A stretch of 11,743 nucleotides of DNA, from NCBI GenBank assembly GCA_034420775.1, contig DAOUKZ010000198.1, positions 1-11,743 of the forward strand, written 5' to 3'. The notes below the pieces were generated by a model. That model saw nothing but the letters and a program-made list of their open reading frames with translations, was not told the DNA's origin and did not search any database. The first letter of the stretch is position 1; each line of letters starts with the position of its first letter. The translations under genes were made by a program, and so were the position numbers. Positions 1 through 7,500 of the stretch are shown piece after piece. The stretch comes from DAOUKH01 sp034420775 (GTDB taxonomy: Bacteria; Chloroflexota; Dehalococcoidia; SHYB01).

Positions 1-1101
1 CTCGTGGCGGTCCTCGGGATCATCCAGGCCCCGATCGTCGCCCAGCACGTATGGGAGGCGGCCGCCGGCGACCTGGCGGAGGGCCCGACCGTGGGCACCG
101 GGCCATTCCTGGCGGGTGAGTACGTCCGGGGTGAGTCCGCCGACTTCAGCCGGTTCGACAGCTATTACCTGGAAGGCAAGCCATACCTGGACGCAATCCG
201 CTACCTGATGATCGGCGACGAGTCGACCAGGATCGCGGCCTTCCGGACCGGTAGGGTGGACCTGCTGGGGCCCGGCGTCACCGACATCAACAAGGTCCAG
301 CTTGCTCAACTCCAGGGCGACGTGCCCGACCTCAGTCCGAACCCCTACGACCGGCTGTCCTCGAAGATCGTCATCATCAACACCGAGCGCGAGCCCTTCA
401 CCGACATTCGCGTGAGGCGCGCCATCTTCCTCGCCATCGACCGGTTTGAGGCCCTGGAAGTCTTGGACGACGTGACCAGGCCCGCGGGTCCCGCATTCGC
501 CCCTGGGTGGGAATTGCCCGAAGAGGAGCTGCTTGCCATGCCGGGCTACCGCCAAGGCGCTGACAAGCAGCAGGACATAGATGAAGCCATGCGGCTTCTT
601 GCCGAGGCCGGTTACCCCGACGGGTTCGATACCGAGGCCGTCACCGTGGAACCCGTTGCGCGGCTGGTGAAGCTGCAAGTCTTCGTCGTAGACCAACTCG
701 CCAAGGTCGGCATCCGCGTGAAGTCCTCGCCGCTGCCCTTCCCCGAGCTCGTCCCCAGGGCGGTCTCCAACGACTTCGACCTCTTCCCGGTGGAGTCGTC
801 CGTGCTCTACATCGACCCCGACGCCAACTCGTACAACATCTCGGTCCAGCCCTTCTCCAACGTCCACGTCGACGAGCGGACCAACGAGCTCTACGCCCAG
901 CAGCGGGCCGAGCAAGATCCCGACAAGCGCCGCGAGATCGTCTACGAGATGCAGCGCCGCATGCTCGAGACACTGGGGCAAATCCCCATCGCGTGGGGAC
1001 AGGGCTTCTGGCCCTCACAGGCGAAGGTGAAGAACTTCTTCCCACCCAAGGGCGTCTGGCTCCACGCGCCGCGCCTCGACCACGTTTGGCTTGACGAGTA
1101 A
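1..1101 (+). CDS. ABC transporter substrate-binding protein, family 5 (C-terminal part, cut by window start)
   Basis: The reading frame is open from the first base and ends in TAA at 1099-1101, so the true start lies upstream. By comparison with the complete paralogue at 2977-4743, about 220 N-terminal residues (signal peptide, stalk and first part of lobe I) are missing. What remains is the C-terminal two thirds of an SBP_bac_5 (oligopeptide/nickel-type) periplasmic binding protein. It aligns with the paralogue through blocks such as GTGPF..GEYV.GE, IAAFRTG, PGW.L..EEL.A.PG.RQGADK, RLLAEAG.PDGF and DQLAKVGIR, and ends in a similar VWL tail. The family captures peptides or other small organics outside the membrane and hands them to an ABC permease. 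No permease or ATPase gene is visible here. The ligand is unknown. The family call is secure. Confidence 0.9.
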   Translation, partial: LVAVLGIIQAPIVAQHVWEAAAGDLAEGPTVGTGPFLAGEYVRGESADFSRFDSYYLEGKPYLDAIRYLMIGDESTRIAAFRTGRVDLLGPGVTDINKVQLAQLQGDVPDLSPNPYDRLSSKIVIINTEREPFTDIRVRRAIFLAIDRFEALEVLDDVTRPAGPAFAPGWELPEEELLAMPGYRQGADKQQDIDEAMRLLAEAGYPDGFDTEAVTVEPVARLVKLQVFVVDQLAKVGIRVKSSPLPFPELVPRAVSNDFDLFPVESSVLYIDPDANSYNISVQPFSNVHVDERTNELYAQQRAEQDPDKRREIVYEMQRRMLETLGQIPIAWGQGFWPSQAKVKNFFPPKGVWLHAPRLDHVWLDE

Positions 1102-1110
1102 CGCTCCTCC

Positions 1111-1153
1111 TAGAGGCGAATCGCCCCTGTTGCGGCAGGGGCGATTCGCTCTC
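1111..1153 (+). terminator. Stem-loop after the first substrate-binding protein gene
   Basis: A perfect 14-bp inverted repeat pairs GCGAATCGCCCCTG (1116-1129) with CAGGGGCGATTCGC (1136-1149) around the 6-base loop TTGCGG. The outer AGA/TCT bases can extend the stem if one G is bulged. It starts about 10 bases after the stop codon. No clear T tract follows, so it could terminate, pause, or protect the 3' end of the binding-protein mRNA. Confidence 0.65.
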
Positions 1154-1227
1154 GGGGGCGGTTTGCAACCATGAGAGAGTACCCGCACCGCAGCACGATG
1201 GGTTTGAGGAGGCGGTAGGAGAGAAGC

Positions 1228-2928
1228 ATGGCGACGTACGATTTGGTTATCCGCGGCGGGACTATCGTCGATGGGAGGGGCCTTCCCCGGTACAAGGCGG
1301 ACCTAGCCGTCAAGGACGGCAGGATCGCCATGATCAGCGGCAAGATCAACGCGGGGGGCGCGAGAGAGCTTGACGCCAGCGGCTGCATTGTCGGCCCCGG
1401 CGCCGTCGACCTGCATACCCATTACGACGCCCAGGTCAACTGGGACCCCTATTGCTCCATGTCCGGCTGGTTCGGCGTTACCTCTCTCACCATCGGCCAG
1501 TGCGGCTTCGGCTTCGCCCCCACGCGGCCCGAGGACCGAGAGCTAAACATGCGCATGATGAACCGCGTCGAGGCGATCCCCCTTCACTCGATGCAGAAGG
1601 GCATGCGCTGGGACTGGGAGACCTTCCCCGAATACCTCGACAGTTTGGACCGGCAGGGTCTGGGACTCAATATCGGGGCGCTCTTCCCCATGTCGCCCAT
1701 GCGGGGCTACGTCATGGGCATGCTCGAGTCCCGTCACAGGACGTCGGCGACGGATGCGGAAATCAATCAAATCAAGCAGATCTTCTATGACGCCATGAAG
1801 GCCGGGGCCTTCGGCTTCTCAGCCAACAAGAGCGCCGAGGACCGGCCCGACGACGGCGGCTACCTACCCACCCACGTTACTTCCGACGAGGAATTCCTAG
1901 CAATGGCCGAGGTCCTGGGAGAATTCGGCGTCGGTCACATCGGCTGGACCATTGGCGTCCCCATCTTTGACGACCGCCCGGCCCAGCACAAGCTCGTGAG
2001 CAAGATGATGCGGATTTGCGGGCGCCCCGCGCACATCAACTGCATCTTCGCGACCCCTGAGGACATGGTCTGGCTGAACGAGTCTCGTGCGGAGGGCCTC
2101 CCCCTGCTGATCCAGCAGCCCACCATCTACCCCGACGCCATCTTCAAAATCTCCGAGTACAACCTCTTCGACATCTACCCCAACTGGGTGCAGCCCATGG
2201 TCGGCAGCGCCGAGGAGCGAGCCGCCAAGCTACGTGACCCGGCGACCCGCGCCGCCATGAAACGCGATGTGGAAGGTCAAAGCGGTATTACCACGCGTAC
2301 GGATTGGGACACCTTCACCGTCGTGGAAGTCGCTCACGAGCGAAACCGCAAGTACGAGGGGAAAACGATCGAAGAGATCGCCCAAATGGACGGGAAACAT
2401 CCCCTCGACGCGCTCCTCGATCTCGCCCTCGACGAAGACCTCGAGACTGAATTCATGAACAAGTCGGGCGCCGGGGATCCTGGGGAAGAAGGGCTTGCGC
2501 CCCTCATCAAGCACCCCTACTTCCACATCTCTCTGTCGGATGGAGGCGCGCACACCCGATACTTCACCGTGAGCACTTGGCCCGTCAATTTCTTGGCGCA
2601 CTGGGTCCGGGACAAGGAGCTCATGACCCTCGAAGAGGCCCACGTCAAGATGAGCGCCTACCCTGCGTGGTTCGCCGACTTCAAGGACCGCGGCATCCTA
2701 CAACTGGGGGCCTGGGCCGACATCATCGTCTACGACTTTGACAAGCTGGGCTACATGTACCCCAAGCCCGTCTTCGCCACCGACTTCCCCGGCGGGGAGC
2801 GGCGAATCATTCAGAAGCCCACCGGCCTCCGCTACACCATCGTGAACGGTACGGTCACATTCGAGGAGAACGATTGCACCGGTGCCCTCCCCGGTAAGCT
2901 GCTCCGCAGCTACGACATGGTCACGTAG
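1228..2928 (+). CDS. N-acyl-D-amino-acid deacylase-like amidohydrolase
   Basis: A 566-residue metal-dependent hydrolase of the D-aminoacylase/amidohydrolase 3 group. These enzymes cleave the amide bond of N-acyl-D-amino acids or related amides in the cytoplasm. Visible features are the small N-terminal beta-domain opening (DLVIRGGTIVDG), the metal motif DLHTHYDAQ (His63, His65), the GQCGFGFAP loop with Cys92 at the place of the D-aminoacylase metal cysteine, SDGGAH with the likely catalytic Asp438, and the C-terminal LGAWADIIVYD strand that closes the fold. The length suits the family. The ATG at 1228 follows purine-rich GAGGAGG and AGGAGA ribosome-binding stretches. The gene sits between two paralogous binding proteins, which suggests it hydrolyses what they import; that is inference. 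Substrate unknown; other amidohydrolase 3 activities are possible. Confidence 0.88.
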   Translation: MATYDLVIRGGTIVDGRGLPRYKADLAVKDGRIAMISGKINAGGARELDASGCIVGPGAVDLHTHYDAQVNWDPYCSMSGWFGVTSLTIGQCGFGFAPTRPEDRELNMRMMNRVEAIPLHSMQKGMRWDWETFPEYLDSLDRQGLGLNIGALFPMSPMRGYVMGMLESRHRTSATDAEINQIKQIFYDAMKAGAFGFSANKSAEDRPDDGGYLPTHVTSDEEFLAMAEVLGEFGVGHIGWTIGVPIFDDRPAQHKLVSKMMRICGRPAHINCIFATPEDMVWLNESRAEGLPLLIQQPTIYPDAIFKISEYNLFDIYPNWVQPMVGSAEERAAKLRDPATRAAMKRDVEGQSGITTRTDWDTFTVVEVAHERNRKYEGKTIEEIAQMDGKHPLDALLDLALDEDLETEFMNKSGAGDPGEEGLAPLIKHPYFHISLSDGGAHTRYFTVSTWPVNFLAHWVRDKELMTLEEAHVKMSAYPAWFADFKDRGILQLGAWADIIVYDFDKLGYMYPKPVFATDFPGGERRIIQKPTGLRYTIVNGTVTFEENDCTGALPGKLLRSYDMVT

Positions 2929-2976
2929 GGGCGCACCTGCACTTATAGCGCTACGCCATACCCAAGGAGGCAGGAT

Positions 2977-4743
2977 ATGAAGGGCCGCCTAGTTGTTTTC
3001 ATCGCGCTTGCCGTCATCCTCTCCTTGGTGTTCGCCGCCTGCGAGGGGCCGGCAGGGCCGGCGGGCCCAGCGGGGCCGGCGGGACCCGCAGGACCGGCGG
3101 GACCAGCGGGACCGGCAGGACCTGCAGGGCCAGAGGGCCCGCAAGGGGCGGCCGGGAGCGACGCTCCGGCTCCCCCACCGGCGACCGCGGTCCCACCCAC
3201 GGCCACACCGGAGCCGGCCCCAACAGCCGCTCCGCCCACGGGCCCTCAGCCACGCCGGGGAGGCACCCTGACAGTCGCGGGAGGCGACCCCCCCAACATC
3301 GACCCCATCAAGGCCGTCACCAGCCAGTACTACCTCCATTGGGGCAACATCTATAGCGGCCTAGTCCAGTACAACCCAAGGCAACCGGTGACCGAGATCA
3401 TTCCCGACCTGGCGGAAAGCTGGGAGATAGGCTCCGATCTCACGAGGTACACCTTTACGATGCGCCCCGGCGTCAATTGGCACGATGGCCAGGCCTTCAC
3501 TGCCGCCGACGCCAAGTGGGGTCTGGAGACACTCATGGCGGAGGGCGGCCATGCCGCCGAAATGCCCGCCATCGCCACAATAGAGGCCCCGGACGACGCC
3601 ACCCTGGTGCTCAACCTAGAGCGGCCGCAGGCCTCGGTGCTCCAGATCCTCGGCCTCATCTTCGTCCCCATCGTGCCCCAGCATGTCTATGAGGCCAATG
3701 GCGGGGACCTCTCCAACGGCCCGAACATCGGTACCGGCCCCTTCATAGAGGGCGAATACGTGAAGGGTGAGACCGCCGAGCTCACCCGGAACCCCAACTA
3801 CTTCGAGACGGTTGACGGCACTCAGCTACCCTACCTGGACGGCGTCAAGACCTTCATGCTCCGCGACCTGGAGACCAGCATCGCCGCCTTCCGCACCGGA
3901 CAAATCATGCTGCTCGACCCGCGCGTAGGAATCGATGGAGCCCAAGTAGAGCGGCTGCAGCGAAGCGTCCCCGACCTCAAGCCAACGCCGTGGGACATGC
4001 TCCAGATATCAACACTCCTGATAAACCCTGACGCTGAACCTTGGAACGATCAGCGTGTGCGGCAGGCCGCCAACTTGGCCATCGACCGCTGGGAGGCCGT
4101 GGAGCTCAACGAGAACCTGTACAAGCCCGCCGGCCCCATCGTCTCCCCCGGGTGGGGTCTCTCCGACGAGGAGCTCTTCGCACTACCGGGATTCCGCCAA
4201 GGAGCCGATAAGGAACAAGACCGTGAGGAGGCCCGGCGGCTCCTCGCCGAGGCCGGCTTCCCCGACGGGTTCGAAAGTGAGTTGATGCACTTCACCCACG
4301 CCGCCTGGATGCAGGACCTCGCGGTCTTTGCCATAGACCAGCTAGCCAAGGTCGGCATCAGGATGGAGTCCAACGGTCTGCCCCTGGCTGAAGCTCTGGA
4401 GGCCTGGCAGCAACAAGCCTTCACCGTGACGACCTTTGGACACAACATCTCCTTCCCCGACCCTGACGCTACCGCGAAGAATGTCAAACCGAACATCTTC
4501 CATTTCTTGGAAGACGCCCGGCTCATCGAGCTCTTCGACCAGCAGGCGGTGGAGGCTGACCTAGGAAAACGACGAGCGCTCGTGACCGAAATGCAGCAGC
4601 ACATGATGGAAACCGCCGCGGTGATCTACATAGGCTGGCAGGAGAACTTCTCCCCCGTCGCGCCGCAAGTCGAGGGGCACGAGGGCGGCCTTGGGATCTG
4701 GAGTCGTATCCGCCACCACTACGTCTGGCTGTCCGACGGGTAG
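2977..4743 (+). CDS. ABC transporter substrate-binding lipoprotein, family 5, with collagen-like stalk
   Basis: A complete 588-residue extracytoplasmic solute-binding lipoprotein. Residues 1-21 form a signal peptide (MKGR then a hydrophobic run) ending in the lipobox FAAC, with Cys22 as the lipidated residue. Twelve Gly-X-Y triplets follow at residues 24-59, nine of them GPA, then a Pro/Ala/Thr-rich linker to about residue 93. The SBP_bac_5 domain fills the rest, with the signature stretch DLAESWE...YTFTMRPGVNWHDG.AFTAAD at about 144-178. The ATG at 2977 has a textbook AAGGAGG six bases upstream. It begins 48 bases after the deacylase gene, so the two may be co-transcribed. It is a paralogue of the truncated first gene. 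On a single-membrane cell it would be tethered to the outer face of the membrane. Ligand unknown; no permease genes are adjacent. Confidence 0.93.
   Translation: MKGRLVVFIALAVILSLVFAACEGPAGPAGPAGPAGPAGPAGPAGPAGPAGPEGPQGAAGSDAPAPPPATAVPPTATPEPAPTAAPPTGPQPRRGGTLTVAGGDPPNIDPIKAVTSQYYLHWGNIYSGLVQYNPRQPVTEIIPDLAESWEIGSDLTRYTFTMRPGVNWHDGQAFTAADAKWGLETLMAEGGHAAEMPAIATIEAPDDATLVLNLERPQASVLQILGLIFVPIVPQHVYEANGGDLSNGPNIGTGPFIEGEYVKGETAELTRNPNYFETVDGTQLPYLDGVKTFMLRDLETSIAAFRTGQIMLLDPRVGIDGAQVERLQRSVPDLKPTPWDMLQISTLLINPDAEPWNDQRVRQAANLAIDRWEAVELNENLYKPAGPIVSPGWGLSDEELFALPGFRQGADKEQDREEARRLLAEAGFPDGFESELMHFTHAAWMQDLAVFAIDQLAKVGIRMESNGLPLAEALEAWQQQAFTVTTFGHNISFPDPDATAKNVKPNIFHFLEDARLIELFDQQAVEADLGKRRALVTEMQQHMMETAAVIYIGWQENFSPVAPQVEGHEGGLGIWSRIRHHYVWLSDG
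3046..3153 (+). repeat. Collagen-like coding repeat (12 Gly-X-Y triplets)
   Basis: Twelve consecutive 9-bp units encode nine GPA, one GPE, one GPQ and one GAA triplet just after the lipidated cysteine. Codons vary between units (GGG/GGC/GGA, CCG/CCA/CCC/CCT, GCA/GCG), so the DNA repeat is imperfect while the peptide repeat is nearly exact. This points to selection on the peptide, likely a stiff or triple-helical spacer between membrane and binding domain. It is in frame and internal to the gene. Confidence 0.9.
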
Positions 4744-4758
4744 CCCACGATTGAGAGC

Positions 4759-4798
4759 ACGCGAGGGCTATCGTCCCAGAGACCGGTAGCCCTCGCGT
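4759..4798 (+). terminator. Stem-loop after the second substrate-binding protein gene
   Basis: A perfect 12-bp inverted repeat pairs ACGCGAGGGCTA (4759-4770) with TAGCCCTCGCGT (4787-4798) around a 16-base loop. It lies 15 bases after the stop codon of the binding-protein gene. Only TT follows the stem, so it is not a classical rho-independent terminator, but its place suggests transcript termination or 3'-end stabilisation before the MFS gene. Confidence 0.6.
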
Positions 4799-4844
4799 TG
4801 CGATCGATGATTCTTCCGGCGTGCCCTAGGGACGGCAGTCCGCT

Positions 4845-6089
4845 TTGATCCGCCGCATACACCCCGCCTGGTGGGTCCTGGCACTGACGTTCGCGGTCCT
4901 CTTCTCCCTCAACGGATCGCGGGCGTCCTTTGCCGTCCTCTACACGCCGCTGGAGGAAGAGGCCGGGTGGAGCACGGTCTCCATCGCCGGGGCGGCGACG
5001 GTCGGCCAGGTTGTCATGGGCCTCTCCTTCATCGCGGCCGGCATGGCCGTCGACCGGTACGGGCCCCGTCGCGTGCTGCCCATCTTCGCGCTGCTGCACC
5101 TCGCGGGCTATGGGCTGTCGGCCGTGGCCACGGACGTATGGCAGGTCTACGTCGGCTTCGGCCTATTGGGGAGCGTCGCCTTCGGCATCGGCGTAGGCCC
5201 GCTGCTGGCGATCGTCGCCCGGTGGTTTCGCCAACATCAGGGGCTGGCTTTGGGCATCGGCTCCTCCGCCGGACAGGCGGGAGCCGCCCTGTTCGCGCCC
5301 ATGACGGCCCTCCTCACCGACGGCATCGGCTGGCGGTGGACCTTCGGACTGCTGGGCTTCATCCCCTTCGCGCTCCTGCTCATCGCCGCCGGATTCCTGC
5401 AGCGCCGGCCCGAGGAGGGCGGCAAGCTCCCTTATGGGGCCGAATCTTCCGTCGGCGGTAGGGCTGGCCCTCGGCTTCCTTTGTCTCCTGCCTTCGGACC
5501 GGCCGTCCGAGAGGCGCTCCGCCAACGTGCCCTGTGGTTGGCATGCGTCGTCTACTTCAGCGCCAACATCAGCACCGGCCTTTTGATATTCCACATCGTC
5601 AGGCACGGAGAGGGCGAGGGGCTTTCGTCGGCGGCGGCAGCGGGGCTGCTCTCCGTGGTCACCGGCGTAAGCGTGGCGGGAAGAGTGGGGGGCGGCGCCA
5701 TCGCCGACCGGGCAGACTTCGGCAAGCTCCTGACGATAAGCTGCGTCGTGATGGGGGTGGGGGTTGGACTCTTCGCTACCTTCCCCCATACCACCTTGCT
5801 CTACTGCTTCGCCGCGATCTATGGCGTCGGGCTCGGCGGGGCGGTCGTCCTGCAGACCATCGTGAGCCGCGCCATCGTCGGCGAACAAATCCTGGGAACG
5901 ACCGTCGGGATCATCTTGCTGGCGGTCAACCTTGGGGCGGGACTCGGCGCCTTGCTCGGCGGGGTCACCTTCCAGTGGACCGACTCCTATCTCCCATCGT
6001 TCTTAATCGGGGCCGGCGGAGCCGGGGTGGCCGCATTGAGCGCCTTGCTGTTGAGCGCCCAGCTCCGCCGGGTGTCGGCATCCGCCTAA
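4845..6089 (+). CDS. Major facilitator superfamily transporter (monocarboxylate/OFA-like)
   Basis: A 414-residue polytopic membrane protein with about twelve hydrophobic segments in two halves, separated by a hydrophilic loop at about residues 187-227. The MFS motif A appears between helices 2 and 3 as GMAVDRYGPRRVLP (66-79), with a weaker copy in the second half (GGGAIADRADFGKLL, 282-296). The ARWFRQHQGLALGIGSSAGQAG stretch (125-146) resembles monocarboxylate and oxalate:formate antiporter-like members. It probably moves an organic anion or small metabolite across the cytoplasmic membrane, but the substrate cannot be read from sequence. The start is a TTG: an in-frame TAG at 4827-4829 rules out an upstream start and no ATG or GTG occurs before helix 1. 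A weak AGGGA lies about 12 bases upstream. It follows the stem-loop, so it may be a separate transcript. Confidence 0.88.
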   Translation: MIRRIHPAWWVLALTFAVLFSLNGSRASFAVLYTPLEEEAGWSTVSIAGAATVGQVVMGLSFIAAGMAVDRYGPRRVLPIFALLHLAGYGLSAVATDVWQVYVGFGLLGSVAFGIGVGPLLAIVARWFRQHQGLALGIGSSAGQAGAALFAPMTALLTDGIGWRWTFGLLGFIPFALLLIAAGFLQRRPEEGGKLPYGAESSVGGRAGPRLPLSPAFGPAVREALRQRALWLACVVYFSANISTGLLIFHIVRHGEGEGLSSAAAAGLLSVVTGVSVAGRVGGGAIADRADFGKLLTISCVVMGVGVGLFATFPHTTLLYCFAAIYGVGLGGAVVLQTIVSRAIVGEQILGTTVGIILLAVNLGAGLGALLGGVTFQWTDSYLPSFLIGAGGAGVAALSALLLSAQLRRVSASA

Positions 6090-6229
6090 TCGCGGCCCAA
6101 CCCCAGGGCGCGCGACCCTCACGGCTGTTGTGAACGATGGGAGATTCTGCCACTCTTGCGTCGTCCACAAGCAGCCGGATCGGGGCACGGTGAATTCCCG
6201 CCGGGCTCGCCGGTCGCCGGGAGATTCAA

Positions 6230-6258
6230 TTGCCTGCATGCACCGAAGGTGCTATAAG
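6230..6258 (+). promoter_or_regulatory. Candidate sigma70-type promoter for the 6331 amidohydrolase
   Basis: A -35-like TTGCCT (6230-6235) and a -10-like TATAAG (6253-6258) are separated by exactly 17 bases. They lie in the 241-base gap after the MFS gene, 72 bases before the next start codon. Expected transcription start is near 6265. It is the best promoter-like pair I noticed in a plus-strand gap of this window. Confidence 0.5.
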
Positions 6259-6266
6259 AGCCGCAG

Positions 6267-6284
6267 CCACCGGCTAGCTGGTGG
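6267..6284 (+). promoter_or_regulatory. 18-bp near-palindrome at the predicted transcription start
   Basis: CCACCGGCTAGCTGGTGG is an inverted repeat with one mismatched pair, which would be a G-U pair in RNA. It begins eight bases after the candidate -10 box, so it is placed like a repressor operator or a 5'-end hairpin of the leader RNA. No regulator gene is present in the window, so its role is inference. Confidence 0.4.
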
Positions 6285-6330
6285 AAGACCAACAGGATGT
6301 CGATAAGGTCCTTGGGAGCGGGGGAGAAGG

Positions 6331-7449
6331 ATGCGCGAGTTCAAATTGATGGACGGCGACAGCCATGTCATCGAGCCGCCCGATCTGTGGCAGAGCCGGG
6401 TCCCGGCCAAGTACACGGACCGGGCGCCCCACATGGAGCGGTTCGAGAAGGGCGACGCCTGGATCATGGAAGGGGCCGTCGACCCCATCACCTTCGGCCA
6501 TAACGTCCTGGGCGGTACCCCCGGCGGTCTCACCCCCGAGGGCCGACGAGAGTGGGTCTTCTGGGAAGAGGTGCCCAAGGGCACCTACGACCCCGTCGCC
6601 CACTTGGAGGCCATGGACGAGGATGGCGTAGGCGCGGCGGTCATGTACCCGACGCCGCGCGTCTCCGCCGGTATCCAGTTCACCAACAAAGAGCCCGAGT
6701 TCCACCTCGCCCTCGTCCGGGCCTATAACGATTGGCTTTCCGAGTGGTCGAGCACGGACCCGGCCCGTTTGGGCGGCATCGCCATGATGCCCACCCTGGG
6801 CATCGAGGAGTGCCTTCAGGAGATGCGCCGCGTCGCGAAGATGCCCGGGCTGCGCGGCGGCGTCCTTCTCAGCCGCTGGCCGTCGGGCGACTTCGAGATT
6901 ACCGACGAGGACGAGCCGTTCTTCGCCGAGGCCGCCGAGGCCGGCATTCCCATCGACATCCACGTCTCCTTCAGCACGGCGGCCCCCGGGGCCAAGGCGA
7001 AAGGCGCCACCGGCGACATGCGCCACCTCGACGCCCCCCTCCGCACCAAGCAGATCATCAACAGCGGCCTGCTCGACCGCTACCCCAACCTGAAGGTGGT
7101 CTGGGCCGAGACCGACTGCGGCTGGGTCCCCTACGTGCGGGAGCAAATGGACGACCGCTTCCACAGACTGGAGGCGGCGAGCCGCCCCGCCATCAAGAAC
7201 CCTCCAAGCTACTACTTCGACAACAACCTCTTCTTCACCTTCATTACCGACAGCTACGGCGTCGCAAACCGCCACTGGATCGGCCTCTCCCAGATGATGT
7301 GGTCCAGCGACTACGCCCACACCGGCACCGACTGGCCCCGCTCTTGGAAGACCATCGAGCGCCACTTCGAAGGCGTGCCCGCGGACGAGAAGAAGACGAT
7401 CCTGGCGGACAACTTCATCCGGGTGTACGGCTTTCCACAGGCCAACTAG
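6331..7449 (+). CDS. Amidohydrolase family 2 (ACMSD-like metal-dependent hydrolase or decarboxylase)
   Basis: A 372-residue TIM-barrel protein of the amidohydrolase 2/ACMSD group, whose members hydrolyse or decarboxylate carboxylated and aromatic ring-derived metabolites using a bound metal. It opens with MDGDSHVIEPPDLW, giving the metal motif DxDSH (Asp8, Asp10, His12). It continues with IDIHVSF (His211), VVWAETDCGWVP (Glu260 region) and the C-terminal MWSSDYAHTGTDWPRS, where Asp327 is the expected conserved acid and His330 follows. These are the family's standard landmarks and all look intact. The ATG at 6331 follows GGGGAG about five bases upstream. It stands behind a promoter-like pair and is followed 51 bases later by the CapA-like gene, so the two may form one transcript. 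The substrate is unknown; decarboxylation and hydrolysis are both possible. Confidence 0.88.
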   Translation: MREFKLMDGDSHVIEPPDLWQSRVPAKYTDRAPHMERFEKGDAWIMEGAVDPITFGHNVLGGTPGGLTPEGRREWVFWEEVPKGTYDPVAHLEAMDEDGVGAAVMYPTPRVSAGIQFTNKEPEFHLALVRAYNDWLSEWSSTDPARLGGIAMMPTLGIEECLQEMRRVAKMPGLRGGVLLSRWPSGDFEITDEDEPFFAEAAEAGIPIDIHVSFSTAAPGAKAKGATGDMRHLDAPLRTKQIINSGLLDRYPNLKVVWAETDCGWVPYVREQMDDRFHRLEAASRPAIKNPPSYYFDNNLFFTFITDSYGVANRHWIGLSQMMWSSDYAHTGTDWPRSWKTIERHFEGVPADEKKTILADNFIRVYGFPQAN

Positions 7450-7457
7450 CCGGCTAG
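7446..7457 (+). promoter_or_regulatory. Perfect 12-bp palindrome across the stop codon
   Basis: CTAGCCGGCTAG is a perfect palindrome that includes the TAG stop of the amidohydrolase gene. Its half CCGGCTAG (7450-7457) also occurs at 6270-6277 within the near-palindrome upstream of the same gene. It could be a binding site or chance in GC-rich DNA. Confidence 0.25.
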
Positions 7458-7500
7458 AAGGCCTCATCGTGAGAGCCGTTCCGGACTGAAGGGGGTATGC

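Noticed and set aside
1171..1218. 15-codon frame starting at ATG 1171 as a leader peptide
   Set aside because: No convincing ribosome-binding site or attenuator structure accompanies it; it is probably chance upstream of the deacylase.
2943..3239. Minus-strand frame rich in Gly-Pro-Ala
   Set aside because: It is the complement of the real collagen-like stalk coding region; the sense strand has the ribosome-binding site, lipobox and full binding protein.
6139..6227. Direct repeat GGGAGATTC at 6139-6147 and 6219-6227
   Set aside because: Nine bases twice in 80 is weak evidence and neither copy is placed clearly relative to a promoter or attachment site.
6274..7467. 397-residue open frame on the minus strand
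   Set aside because: It mirrors the ACMSD-type amidohydrolase gene in the complementary frame and has a Val/Gly/Asp/Arg-biased composition without motifs.
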